DNA from: Chitinophaga polysaccharea
GTDB lineage: Bacteria; Bacteroidota; Bacteroidia; Chitinophagales; Chitinophagaceae
DNA length: 64,000 bases
Reading direction: 5' to 3'
NCBI RefSeq assembly: GCF_902150045.1
Contig: NZ_CABFVU010000002.1
Span: 1,352,001 to 1,416,000, forward strand
Part shown: positions 1-6,561 of the stretch, in pieces
How positions within the stretch are numbered: position 1 is the stretch's first letter
Layout: the number at the start of each line of letters is the position of its first letter
Translations under genes and position numbers: made by a program
Notes under the pieces: generated by a model
Databases searched by the model: none
Told to the model about the DNA's origin: nothing
Seen by the model: only the letters and a program-made list of their open reading frames with translations

Positions 1-98
1 CTGCAATAAAGAATGACACCAACATTCAGAAACTCTTCCCGCTCCACGCTTGGTACCACCCGTATTACCGCGTACTCATATAAGTGATTCTCTTGCAT
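1..98 (-). CDS. DUF3037 family protein, N-terminal part only
   Basis: This gene is cut by the window edge; 32 codons are visible. The reading begins MQENHLYEYAVIRVVPSVER and continues into EFLNVGVILYC, which matches the start of the DUF3037 family, small proteins of unknown biochemical role often encoded next to HipA-like kinases. The start codon lies inside the last codons of the HipA-like gene (23 nt overlap in another frame), so the two are probably translated from one message. The family call rests on recognition of the N-terminal pattern only; the C-terminal part is not visible. Confidence 0.7.
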   Translation of the reverse strand, partial: MQENHLYEYAVIRVVPSVEREEFLNVGVILYC

Positions 99-879
99 GT
101 TGTGCTTCTTTTACAAATATCCCGGAGTGGCTGATCCGGGTAGTTAAAAATTCAAAATATACCTGGCGCCTTTCTTCCGGTGTAACATCGTTGCTGTCTT
201 CACTTTGCAGCCATGTTTCCGGGATGATGTTTACCACGGCGCGAATGCGTTCGGGTGTGAGTATTAAGCGGAAGGCGGCATCCACCTGTTCCAGTTCACC
301 GGCCTGTGGCAGCAGCACATGATCTTTTACCTGTACAAAAGGGCGTAGCGATTGTTCGCGCCAGTTTTGCCAGGAGTGGTGAAAGTAAAGCGATGCGCCA
401 TGATCGATCAGCCACAGCTCATTGCGCCACATCAGCATATTGGTATTACGCGCGGTGCGGTCTACATTGGTAAGGAGACAATCGAGCCACACGATCTTAG
501 ATGCTGTTAACGCATCAATGGTGTTTACCGTTGGATCGTATGTAGTAGCGCCGGATAAATAGTGAAGGGCAAGATTGAGCCCCACGCTTTTCTTCAGCAG
601 GTCCTGTATTTCCTCATCGGGCTCTGTGCGGCCAAAGGCAGCATCCAGGTTGGCAAATACCAGCTCCGGTATTTTGAGTTTGAGTATCCTGGCCAGTTCG
701 CCGCCAATTAATTCTGCGATGAGCGCTTTTACGCCCTGGCCTGCGCCCCTGAACTTCAGGGCATACAGGAACCCGTCGTCTGCCTCGGCAATAGCCGGCA
801 GCGAGCCTCCCTCACGTAACGGCGTTACGTAGCGGGTTACATTCACCGTTCTGAGCTGAAGCTGTATATCTTCTGTCAT
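76..879 (-). CDS. HipA-like kinase domain protein
   Basis: A 267-residue protein resembling the HipA-like kinase fold found with DUF3037 (HipA_2 type). Visible kinase features are the N-terminal region with GFLYALKFRG, a likely nucleotide-binding lysine, the segment WLDCLLTNVDRTARNTNMLM (catalytic-loop type D...N) and WLIDHGASLYFHH (DHG in the metal-binding position). It is much shorter than toxin HipA (about 440 residues), and no HipB-like antitoxin gene is adjacent. I chose the ATG at 879 rather than the upstream in-frame start at 933 because the conserved part begins at MTEDIQL and the extension has no family character. The downstream DUF3037 gene overlaps its 3' end. A role in persistence is not shown; it may be a housekeeping kinase of unknown substrate. 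Confidence 0.8.
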   Translation of the reverse strand: MTEDIQLQLRTVNVTRYVTPLREGGSLPAIAEADDGFLYALKFRGAGQGVKALIAELIGGELARILKLKIPELVFANLDAAFGRTEPDEEIQDLLKKSVGLNLALHYLSGATTYDPTVNTIDALTASKIVWLDCLLTNVDRTARNTNMLMWRNELWLIDHGASLYFHHSWQNWREQSLRPFVQVKDHVLLPQAGELEQVDAAFRLILTPERIRAVVNIIPETWLQSEDSNDVTPEERRQVYFEFLTTRISHSGIFVKEAQHARESLI

Positions 880-940
880 CTGATATCTGGTTCGTTTGCT
901 TAATATGGATCTATACCTGGGCAAAGTAACCAAATATCTT

Positions 941-2002
941 TTATACGGAGACGATCTCCTGCAGGGGTTTGCCCATAAAAGCCGCGTAGGCGGCAGCGGC
1001 GGGGTTTATTTTTTTACCGGGGCTCATCAGCTCCGTGGTAACAGTGATGTACCGGCTGCTTTCTTTCCGGCTCCAGGTACCGCTTATCTGCCCGTTAACC
1101 ACAATTACAGGCTTAAAGATACCATAACCGGCAGCCGCGGGATGCCCGGCCGGGAGGATGTCGCTGCGGTCTTTATAGGCCACGGCATATTCATCATAGC
1201 AGGGGAGGAGGAAAGTGGAAGAGATGCTGCGTTTACTTACCGTGGCCGCTGCAGCAAACCAATAGGCGTTACCGTTAGTAACGGTGTGGGTAAGATGTTG
1301 GCTGTTGAGATGTAATCCTTTTTTGATGTCTGCCATATTCAGCCCGCTCCACCACTGGAAATCCTGCAGGGTGGCGGGGCCCCGGCTGCTGAAGTAGCAA
1401 AGCGTGAGCCGGGCAATGGCTTCGTCCCGGCCGGGCAGTGGCGCTGCAGGCGCACGTTCTGAAAGCAATGCGTAAGTGAATTGCTTTCCCTGCCGTGGCC
1501 CGCTGCAGATAAGCCCTTCCAGTTCAGCTTCCATCAGGAAAAAGCCAAGGCGGATATCGTCGGTATTGATCTTTGCTTTAGCCAGCAACGCCAGGATGGC
1601 TGTACGGGTAAGGAATTTATGATCGCTGAGCGCATTGGTAATAATAGTATTGCTGCGTTTCAGGTCTTTATCCGTGATGCCCAGTTTAGTATGCAGTCTT
1701 TTATTAAAGGCTTTTATTTTAGGGCCGGTGAGCTGCAGCATCCAGCGGATATCTTCCGGCGCTACAAAGTGCCAGGTGGGGCGCAGAACATGGGTACGCA
1801 GGATTTTCCCATCATTAAAATCCTTTTCAATGGAAGCATCGGTGCCGCCTTTGATACGGTTGCCAATGGCCCATTTGGCGCCGGCGTAATCCTGCGCCTG
1901 TATACAGCCCATCCAGCGTACCAGCGCTGCCGGCTGTGTAAAGCTGGAATGGAGGAGCTGCTGTTGTTGCAGCCGGTGTTGTGCGATCTGCTGACTGTTC
2001 AT
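941..2002 (-). CDS. winged helix DNA-binding protein, AlkZ/YcaQ-like DNA glycosylase family
   Basis: A 353-residue cytoplasmic protein of the winged-helix HTH_42 family, which includes the AlkZ/YcaQ glycosylases that unhook DNA crosslinks and bulky adducts. The N-terminal stretch MGCIQAQDYAGAKWAIGNRI contains Gln35-Ala-Gln37, the same spacing as the catalytic QxQ motif described for AlkZ-type glycosylases. Further family features are LRPTWHFVAPEDIRWML and a C-terminal region with LPCYDEYAVAYKDRS. It sits between the HipA-like kinase and a WYL regulator on the same strand, with 61 bp before the kinase start and 53 bp after the regulator. Glycosylase activity is inferred from the motif; many family members are uncharacterised. 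Confidence 0.78.
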   Translation of the reverse strand: MNSQQIAQHRLQQQQLLHSSFTQPAALVRWMGCIQAQDYAGAKWAIGNRIKGGTDASIEKDFNDGKILRTHVLRPTWHFVAPEDIRWMLQLTGPKIKAFNKRLHTKLGITDKDLKRSNTIITNALSDHKFLTRTAILALLAKAKINTDDIRLGFFLMEAELEGLICSGPRQGKQFTYALLSERAPAAPLPGRDEAIARLTLCYFSSRGPATLQDFQWWSGLNMADIKKGLHLNSQHLTHTVTNGNAYWFAAAATVSKRSISSTFLLPCYDEYAVAYKDRSDILPAGHPAAAGYGIFKPVIVVNGQISGTWSRKESSRYITVTTELMSPGKKINPAAAAYAAFMGKPLQEIVSV

Positions 2003-2055
2003 ATTTCAAAATTACCGGTGGTATGTGACAACCGTATGTCAGTTGGAAAACCCGC

Positions 2056-2997
2056 TCACGAAACTTTTTTCAGCATTTCCTTCAGCCGGTCCTTTACCAG
2101 TGTTTTGAGGGAAACAGGCATAACAATATCGGCCTGGTCCGCAAAAGTAATATACCAGCGGGAAAAGGCTTGTATACAGGGCGCTTCAAACTCCATCCGG
2201 GTATGCGTTTTCCCCGGCTTTTCCGTAATAAAGCCATAGTTATATTTCTGCTCTGTAAGATAGCGGGCCATATTGTTGTGTACATTGATCACCACCGGGA
2301 ACGATTGCCCCTTATCTTTAGGTTTGTTTGCCAGGTATTCGTTAAGGGAGATGTGCTCCTGCAGAAATGGCCGGTTCGTATCTTTTACAGACAGCATCCG
2401 TTCTGTTCTGAAGGGATGATATTTTTTCGAAGTATTGCAAAAGGCGATCGCATTCCAGGTACCGTTTTCCCGTAGGATGCCTATCGGCTCTATATCCCGC
2501 TCATTAACACCGGTTTCGGTAGCGTATTGGATATGGAGTATCTTCTTTTCGCCTATTGCCCTGATGAGCAGTGGCAGCGTATCGTTGAGCAGGTAATTAT
2601 GTTCAGATACCTTATGGGTAACGATAGTTTCTTCCAGGTCTTCCAGCACTTTTTTCTGCGCGTTACGCAATACAGCTTTTACCTTGAACATAGCGCCTTT
2701 AAAACGTTCGCTGTTTTGCAGGTCGGCATGCTGTTCCAGCATTTTCTCCGCCATCAGGAAAGCAATCACTTCTTCTTCGGTGAACATTACCGGCGGCAGG
2801 CGATAACCTTCCATGATGGAATAGCCCAAACCTTTTTCACCAATAACGGGCACCCCGGCCTGTTCCAGCGAGCGCACATCGCGGTATACGGTACGCAGGC
2901 TAACATCAAAGCGGTCGGCAATTTCCTGTGCCAGTACCAGTTTTTTGGATTGCAGATGTATCAGAATAGCGGTTAATCGGTCGAAGCGGTTCATCAT
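2056..2997 (-). CDS. YafY/WYL-type transcriptional regulator
   Basis: A 313-residue regulator. Residues about 1-60 form a winged helix (RLTAILIHLQ...IADRFDVSLRTVYRDVRSLE), typical of the HTH_11/DeoR-like domain. The middle and C-terminal parts form a WYL-type ligand-sensing domain (IGILRENGTWNAIAFC, FRTERMLSVKDT) followed by a WCX-like end. These proteins usually repress a neighbouring gene in response to a small molecule or nucleic-acid ligand. It lies 53 bp upstream of the AlkZ-like gene on the same strand, so the pair may be one unit; WYL proteins are often linked to DNA-damage responses, which would suit that neighbour (inference). Two in-frame ATG codons stand at 2997 and 2994. Confidence 0.88.
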   Translation of the reverse strand: MMNRFDRLTAILIHLQSKKLVLAQEIADRFDVSLRTVYRDVRSLEQAGVPVIGEKGLGYSIMEGYRLPPVMFTEEEVIAFLMAEKMLEQHADLQNSERFKGAMFKVKAVLRNAQKKVLEDLEETIVTHKVSEHNYLLNDTLPLLIRAIGEKKILHIQYATETGVNERDIEPIGILRENGTWNAIAFCNTSKKYHPFRTERMLSVKDTNRPFLQEHISLNEYLANKPKDKGQSFPVVINVHNNMARYLTEQKYNYGFITEKPGKTHTRMEFEAPCIQAFSRWYITFADQADIVMPVSLKTLVKDRLKEMLKKVS

Positions 2998-3069
2998 AGT
3001 AAACAGTTAGCAGGATTCAGGTAACTAATTTAATGTTTTCCCTGCATATCGTTATTACGTTGTGCGTAT

Positions 3070-3077
3070 TACCTTTG
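3070..3077 (+). promoter_or_regulatory. -7 promoter element (TACCTTTG)
   Basis: A perfect match to the Bacteroidota sigma-A -7 consensus TAnnTTTG. Transcription would start near 3083, which makes the ATG at 3101 (not an upstream in-frame codon at 3062) the translation start of the exported protein. No convincing -33 TTG was found. Confidence 0.5.
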
Positions 3078-3100
3078 ACACAGATAACAGCTTACACTTT

Positions 3101-4054
3101 ATGATGAAACGTTTGTTTGTGATGGCATTGCTGCAAACAGGGCTGGCAGCCGCCTGTTACGCCCAATCCGATGAATACCTGCAAAAGAAAAATGTGCCCG
3201 ATACCATTTTGCAGCCCCGCAACCTGGTGCTGGCAGGAACTTTTAACGCCCAGAAAGCCCTGCTCCAATTGTTTCCCGGCAAGTACTATCATCTCAGCAA
3301 GGAAAAATACCGCAATGAACTGATCAACTGGGAATGCAAAACCTGTAAGCCCAAATCCTACCCGGATGTAAACGGCGACGGAGATGCGGTATTCCCTTAT
3401 TCCGAAGGAGTAGCCACCCGGCTGATCAATGAAATGGATTTTAAAGATGCTACAGGTTTACAGTACAAGGTGATCAGCTTTAACCATTCTGTATTTGATG
3501 AGGAAGGGCTCCAGACATCGCGCTTTACCGGCGGACTACTGGGCCTGGCCAAGTTTGTGCTTACAGACGGAGGCTGGAAACTGCGCATGTTCCAGCCAGC
3601 TATTAAAGCTTATGGCGCGTTTTCAAATTGCCCGGCACCTAAGCCCTTACTGATAGGAAATGACCAGTATGCGTTTATGATCAGGCATAGCAACGGACCT
3701 GGCGGTGGCCCGTTCGACGGCGCCCTTTTCCTGGTGGCCGGCATTAATGGCGGCTACCAGCAGGTAATGGCCGCTTATGGTACAGAAAGAACTGAAGTAG
3801 GAGCGGAAGAAGGATTATCCAGCTGGACCAGCGAGTATACGGTACCAGCGGGTGACAAAAAATACTTCCGCGATATTGTGATCACGCTGAAAGGAACCGC
3901 TACCGCCAAGGATACAGAGGGGCTTCCGGAGGAAGTGAAAAGCCTGCTGAAAGGCAAAAATAAAATACGGTTCACTGCCGTGGAAAGATATGTATACATG
4001 GGCAGTAAAGGTTACCAGCTGCAGTTGCCCGTAAAGGCCACTTTACTCAACTGA
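3101..4054 (+). CDS. exported protein of unknown function
   Basis: A 317-residue protein that starts with a clear Sec signal peptide (MMKRLFVMALLQTGLAAACY, cleavage after the AQ that follows). I did not recognise the family. The mature part contains WECKTCKPKSYPDVNGDGDA (a CxxC and an Asp/Gly-rich stretch), then FSNCPAPKPLLIGNDQYAFM and a Gly-rich HSNGPGGGPFDGALF segment, suggesting a compact beta-rich secreted domain. It ends in a 12-nt tail-to-tail overlap with the convergent HxlR gene. The start was set by the promoter element just upstream and by the signal peptide. Nothing nearby defines a pathway. Confidence 0.75.
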   Translation: MMKRLFVMALLQTGLAAACYAQSDEYLQKKNVPDTILQPRNLVLAGTFNAQKALLQLFPGKYYHLSKEKYRNELINWECKTCKPKSYPDVNGDGDAVFPYSEGVATRLINEMDFKDATGLQYKVISFNHSVFDEEGLQTSRFTGGLLGLAKFVLTDGGWKLRMFQPAIKAYGAFSNCPAPKPLLIGNDQYAFMIRHSNGPGGGPFDGALFLVAGINGGYQQVMAAYGTERTEVGAEEGLSSWTSEYTVPAGDKKYFRDIVITLKGTATAKDTEGLPEEVKSLLKGKNKIRFTAVERYVYMGSKGYQLQLPVKATLLN

Positions 4055-4444
4055 TGCCGGTTGCAGGGCGGGTATATCCATACTGCGCCCTGTAATTTTC
4101 TGCCGGTGCATTTTTCCCCATACGGTTAATGAATGAAGCACATCCCCCAGGGTGTCGCTGTAATCCGTCAGCTCATATTCCATGATATGGCCGGCATCTT
4201 CCACCGGTATTCTTCTCACAAAACCATTCAGCTCCATTTCTTTCAGCTCATTAGAGAGCACCTTGGCAGAAATACCTGTTACTATACGCTGTAATTCATT
4301 AAAGCGTCTTCTATTGCCTATAAGCCCTACAATGATCTTCAGCTTCCATTTACCACCGATGGCATACAGCGCATCTCCCACTGCCGTAAGGGAGGCTGCG
4401 CAAGCCTCCGCCGAAGGACGTTGATGTTTATTCACGTTTAACAA
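4043..4444 (-). CDS. HxlR-family transcriptional regulator
   Basis: A 133-residue winged-helix protein of the HxlR family (core: AIGGKWKLKIIVGLIGNRRR, FNELQRIVTGISAKVLSNEL, then MEYELTDYSDTLGDVLHSL). A single cysteine near the N-terminus (Cys15, in SAEACAASL) lies at the position used as redox or quinone sensor in relatives such as HypR and YodB; this correspondence is inferred. The gene is divergent from the QorB-like oxidoreductase, the same arrangement as E. coli ytfH/ytfG, and two TTACC...GGTAA palindromes lie between them. The likely role is a repressor of both genes that is released by electrophiles or quinones. Confidence 0.9.
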   Translation of the reverse strand: MLNVNKHQRPSAEACAASLTAVGDALYAIGGKWKLKIIVGLIGNRRRFNELQRIVTGISAKVLSNELKEMELNGFVRRIPVEDAGHIMEYELTDYSDTLGDVLHSLTVWGKMHRQKITGRSMDIPALQPASVE

Positions 4445-4451
4445 TTTTAAC

Positions 4452-4510
4452 TTACCAAAAGGTTAGCAGTAACAAAAAAGTAAGGTTGAACTAATAGTTA
4501 CCAAAGGTAA
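4452..4510. promoter_or_regulatory. paired palindromic operators for the HxlR regulator
   Basis: Two related palindromes lie between the divergent genes. The perfect one is TTACC-AAA-GGTAA at 4498-4510; the imperfect one is TTACC-AAAA-GGTTA at 4452-4466. The first abuts the -7 element of the oxidoreductase gene, and the second lies just upstream of the hxlR-type gene. Placement and symmetry fit binding of a dimeric winged-helix repressor to both promoters (inference). Confidence 0.6.
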
Positions 4511-4511
4511 G

Positions 4512-4519
4512 TAGTTTTG
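4512..4519 (+). promoter_or_regulatory. -7 promoter element (TAGTTTTG)
   Basis: A perfect TAnnTTTG match located 24 bp before the ATG of the QorB-like gene and 1 bp after the perfect TTACC-AAA-GGTAA palindrome. A protein bound there would block polymerase, which supports repression. Confidence 0.55.
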
Positions 4520-4542
4520 GAAAATTAAAACTGAAATGTAAC

Positions 4543-5424
4543 ATGGGTAGAATATTGATAACAGGAGCCACGGGCCAGCTTGGCAAAGTGGTAACGGAAG
4601 AATTACTGAAAAGAACGGATGCGGCCAATATCGCCGTATTGGTAAGGGATCCGGAAAAGGCGGCTGCCTGGCAGGCAAAGGGGGTAAAGGTGTTCAAAGG
4701 CGATTATAATGATTACAACTCCCTGGTAACTGCTTTCCAGGGTACTGATAAACTGTATTTTATTTCGGGTAACGATGTAACGGGCCGTATTTCCCAGCAT
4801 GAAAACGTGGTGAATGCAGCGGTAGCGGCTCAAGTGAAACATGTATTCTATACCAGCTACCAGCACGAAGCGGAACCGGGCGCTTCAGCGGTGGGCATTG
4901 TTGCAGAAGCGCACCTGGCAACGGAAAAGATCCTGAAGGCCTCCGGTTTGGCTTATACCATTCTTGCACATGCACTGTATGCGGATGTACTGCCTATGTT
5001 CCTGGGAGAAAAGGTATTGGAGTCCGGCATCATTTTCCTGCCTGCCGGCGATGGAAAAGCGCCGTATGCCACCCGTTACGACATGGGGGTGGCAGGAGCC
5101 ATCCTGCTGCTTGGCACGGGTCATGAAAATAAAACATACAACCTGGCGGCAGATACCAGTTATTCTTTCGGCGATATTGCACAGCAGCTGAGCGAACTGT
5201 CGGGTAAGCCAATAAAGTACATCCCCGCCTCCATAGCTGATTTTACCGCACAGTTAACCCAGGCGGGCGTACCGGCGGAAGGCATCCATATTCTGGCAGG
5301 TTTCAGTGAAGCAATAGCACAGGGCGAGTTCGATTTCCCCGACACCACACTGGAGCAGCTTCTCGGCAGAAAACCGGAATCGCTGAAAGCGTTCCTCAAA
5401 ACGGCTTATGCAGAGTTTGTCTGA
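4543..5424 (+). CDS. QorB/NmrA-like NAD(P)H:quinone oxidoreductase (atypical SDR)
   Basis: A 293-residue atypical short-chain dehydrogenase. The N-terminus MGRILITGATGQLGKVVTEE carries the GxxGxxG dinucleotide-binding motif of NmrA-like proteins. Residues about 100-130 (VKHVFYTSYQHEAEPGASAV) and the low-complexity ligand pocket match E. coli QorB (YtfG), an NADPH:quinone oxidoreductase. The divergent HxlR neighbour supports the same role: NADPH-dependent detoxification of quinones or aldehydes in the cytoplasm. The last three codons and the stop fall inside a 38-bp inverted-repeat arm, so the repeat element supplies the end of the protein. The product is full-length for its family. Confidence 0.88.
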   Translation: MGRILITGATGQLGKVVTEELLKRTDAANIAVLVRDPEKAAAWQAKGVKVFKGDYNDYNSLVTAFQGTDKLYFISGNDVTGRISQHENVVNAAVAAQVKHVFYTSYQHEAEPGASAVGIVAEAHLATEKILKASGLAYTILAHALYADVLPMFLGEKVLESGIIFLPAGDGKAPYATRYDMGVAGAILLLGTGHENKTYNLAADTSYSFGDIAQQLSELSGKPIKYIPASIADFTAQLTQAGVPAEGIHILAGFSEAIAQGEFDFPDTTLEQLLGRKPESLKAFLKTAYAEFV

Positions 5425-5595
5425 CTCAGGATTATGATGATTTCGATGATTACGCTGATTTTATTTAGGGAATTTGAGTAAAGATTAAGGGAGATAAAAA
5501 CGAACATATATTCGCTTTTATCTCCCTTAAGTATATTTTAAAAAATATAAAAATAAGATCATCGAAATCATCATAATCCTGAGTCAGACAAACTC
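5413..5595. repeat. 183-bp element with 38-bp perfect inverted-repeat ends
   Basis: The arms at 5413-5450 and 5558-5595 are exact reverse complements over 38 bases (left arm starts GAGTTTGTCTGACTCAGG). They flank a second, inner hairpin. The left arm contains the last codons and stop of the oxidoreductase gene. The right arm is followed by a small GTCGCC-GAA-GGCGAC hairpin (5599-5613) and the end of the convergent aldo/keto reductase gene. Size, nested symmetry and lack of coding capacity fit a MITE-like or REP-like unit that also acts as a two-way terminator. Confidence 0.75.
5485..5530. terminator. bidirectional terminator-like hairpin
   Basis: A 15-bp perfect stem (TTAAGGGAGATAAAA at 5485-5499 with its complement at 5516-5530) is extended by a CGAA/TTCG pair inside. 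A/T-rich flanks lie on both sides. It stands between two convergent genes, so it can end transcription from either side. Confidence 0.6.
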
Positions 5596-5615
5596 CGAGT
5601 CGCCGAAGGCGACCA

Positions 5616-6467
5616 TTACGCGCTCAGCGCGGTGAAGTCATCATCAGACAGATCGATGGCTCCGGCTTTGAGGTTTTCCTCAAGATGGGCAATGCTTTTG
5701 GTGCCTGGGATGAGGAGGATGTTGCCGGCGCGTTTCAGCAGCCACGCCAGGGCGATCTGGGCGGTAGTAGCGTTGTGACGCGCAGCGATTCTGCTGATCT
5801 TTTCTTCCAGTGCCTGCGGACCGGAAGCCAGCGGGAACCAGGGAATAAATGCAATACCTTTTTCCACCGTGTAATCCAGCACAGATTCCCACTGGCGGTT
5901 GCCCAGGTTGTACAGGTTTTGTACAGATACAATGGGCAATATTTTTTCCGCCTGCTGAATTTGCTCTATGGTTACTTCAGAAAGCCCTACATGTTTGATC
6001 TTACCGGCTTTCACCGCCGCTACCACCGGCGCCAGGGTTTCTTCCACCGGTATGTTGGGATCAATGCGGTGCAACTGCCAGAGGTCTATCACGTCTGTTT
6101 TCAGGAATTTAAGGCTGTTGTCAATGTCCTGGGCAATCCATTCCGGGCGGCCATCGGGCACCCACTGGTTGGGGCCGGGACGCTGGAAGCCGCCTTTGGT
6201 AGCTATAATGAGGCCCTTTTTGTAAGGATGCAGCGCATCGGCAATAAGGCGTTCGTTAAAACCAGGGCCATATGCAGCGGCGGTGTCAATAAAGTTTACA
6301 CCGGCATCTACCGCATGTTGTAATACCCTGATCGCGTTGGGGCGGTCGGCCGCTTCTCCGAAAACGCCGTTGCCGGTTAATTGCATGGCGCCGTAACCAA
6401 CGCGGTTAACAGTGATGTCGCCACCTAAAGTAAAGGTGGATGCAGGGGATATTTGTGTTGTTTCCAT
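5616..6467 (-). CDS. aldo/keto reductase
   Basis: A 283-residue cytoplasmic NADPH-dependent oxidoreductase of the aldo/keto reductase superfamily (TIM barrel). The catalytic tetrad is visible: Asp and Tyr in FIDTAAAYGP, Lys in LIIATKGGF and His in DLWQLHRIDP. The C-terminal cofactor-binding stretch LLIPGTKSIAHLEENLKAG is also typical. Length is slightly below the 300-340 of many members but the barrel appears complete. It is convergent with the QorB-like gene and monocistronic, with its own TACCTTTG promoter box 20 bp upstream. Reduction of aldehydes or ketones is expected; the substrate is unknown. Confidence 0.93.
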   Translation of the reverse strand: METTQISPASTFTLGGDITVNRVGYGAMQLTGNGVFGEAADRPNAIRVLQHAVDAGVNFIDTAAAYGPGFNERLIADALHPYKKGLIIATKGGFQRPGPNQWVPDGRPEWIAQDIDNSLKFLKTDVIDLWQLHRIDPNIPVEETLAPVVAAVKAGKIKHVGLSEVTIEQIQQAEKILPIVSVQNLYNLGNRQWESVLDYTVEKGIAFIPWFPLASGPQALEEKISRIAARHNATTAQIALAWLLKRAGNILLIPGTKSIAHLEENLKAGAIDLSDDDFTALSA

Positions 6468-6486
6468 GTTTTATAATTTGATGGAT

Positions 6487-6494
6487 CAAAGGTA
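6487..6494 (-). promoter_or_regulatory. -7 promoter element (TACCTTTG on the minus strand)
   Basis: A perfect TAnnTTTG match read on the minus strand, 20 bp before the ATG of the aldo/keto reductase. It predicts a very short leader of about 13 nt. Confidence 0.55.
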
Positions 6495-6561
6495 GGGCAA
6501 GCAGGATATCCGGAGTTGTGAAAATAACAGGAAGAGTTGTATAAATCAAAGAATGGGACTG

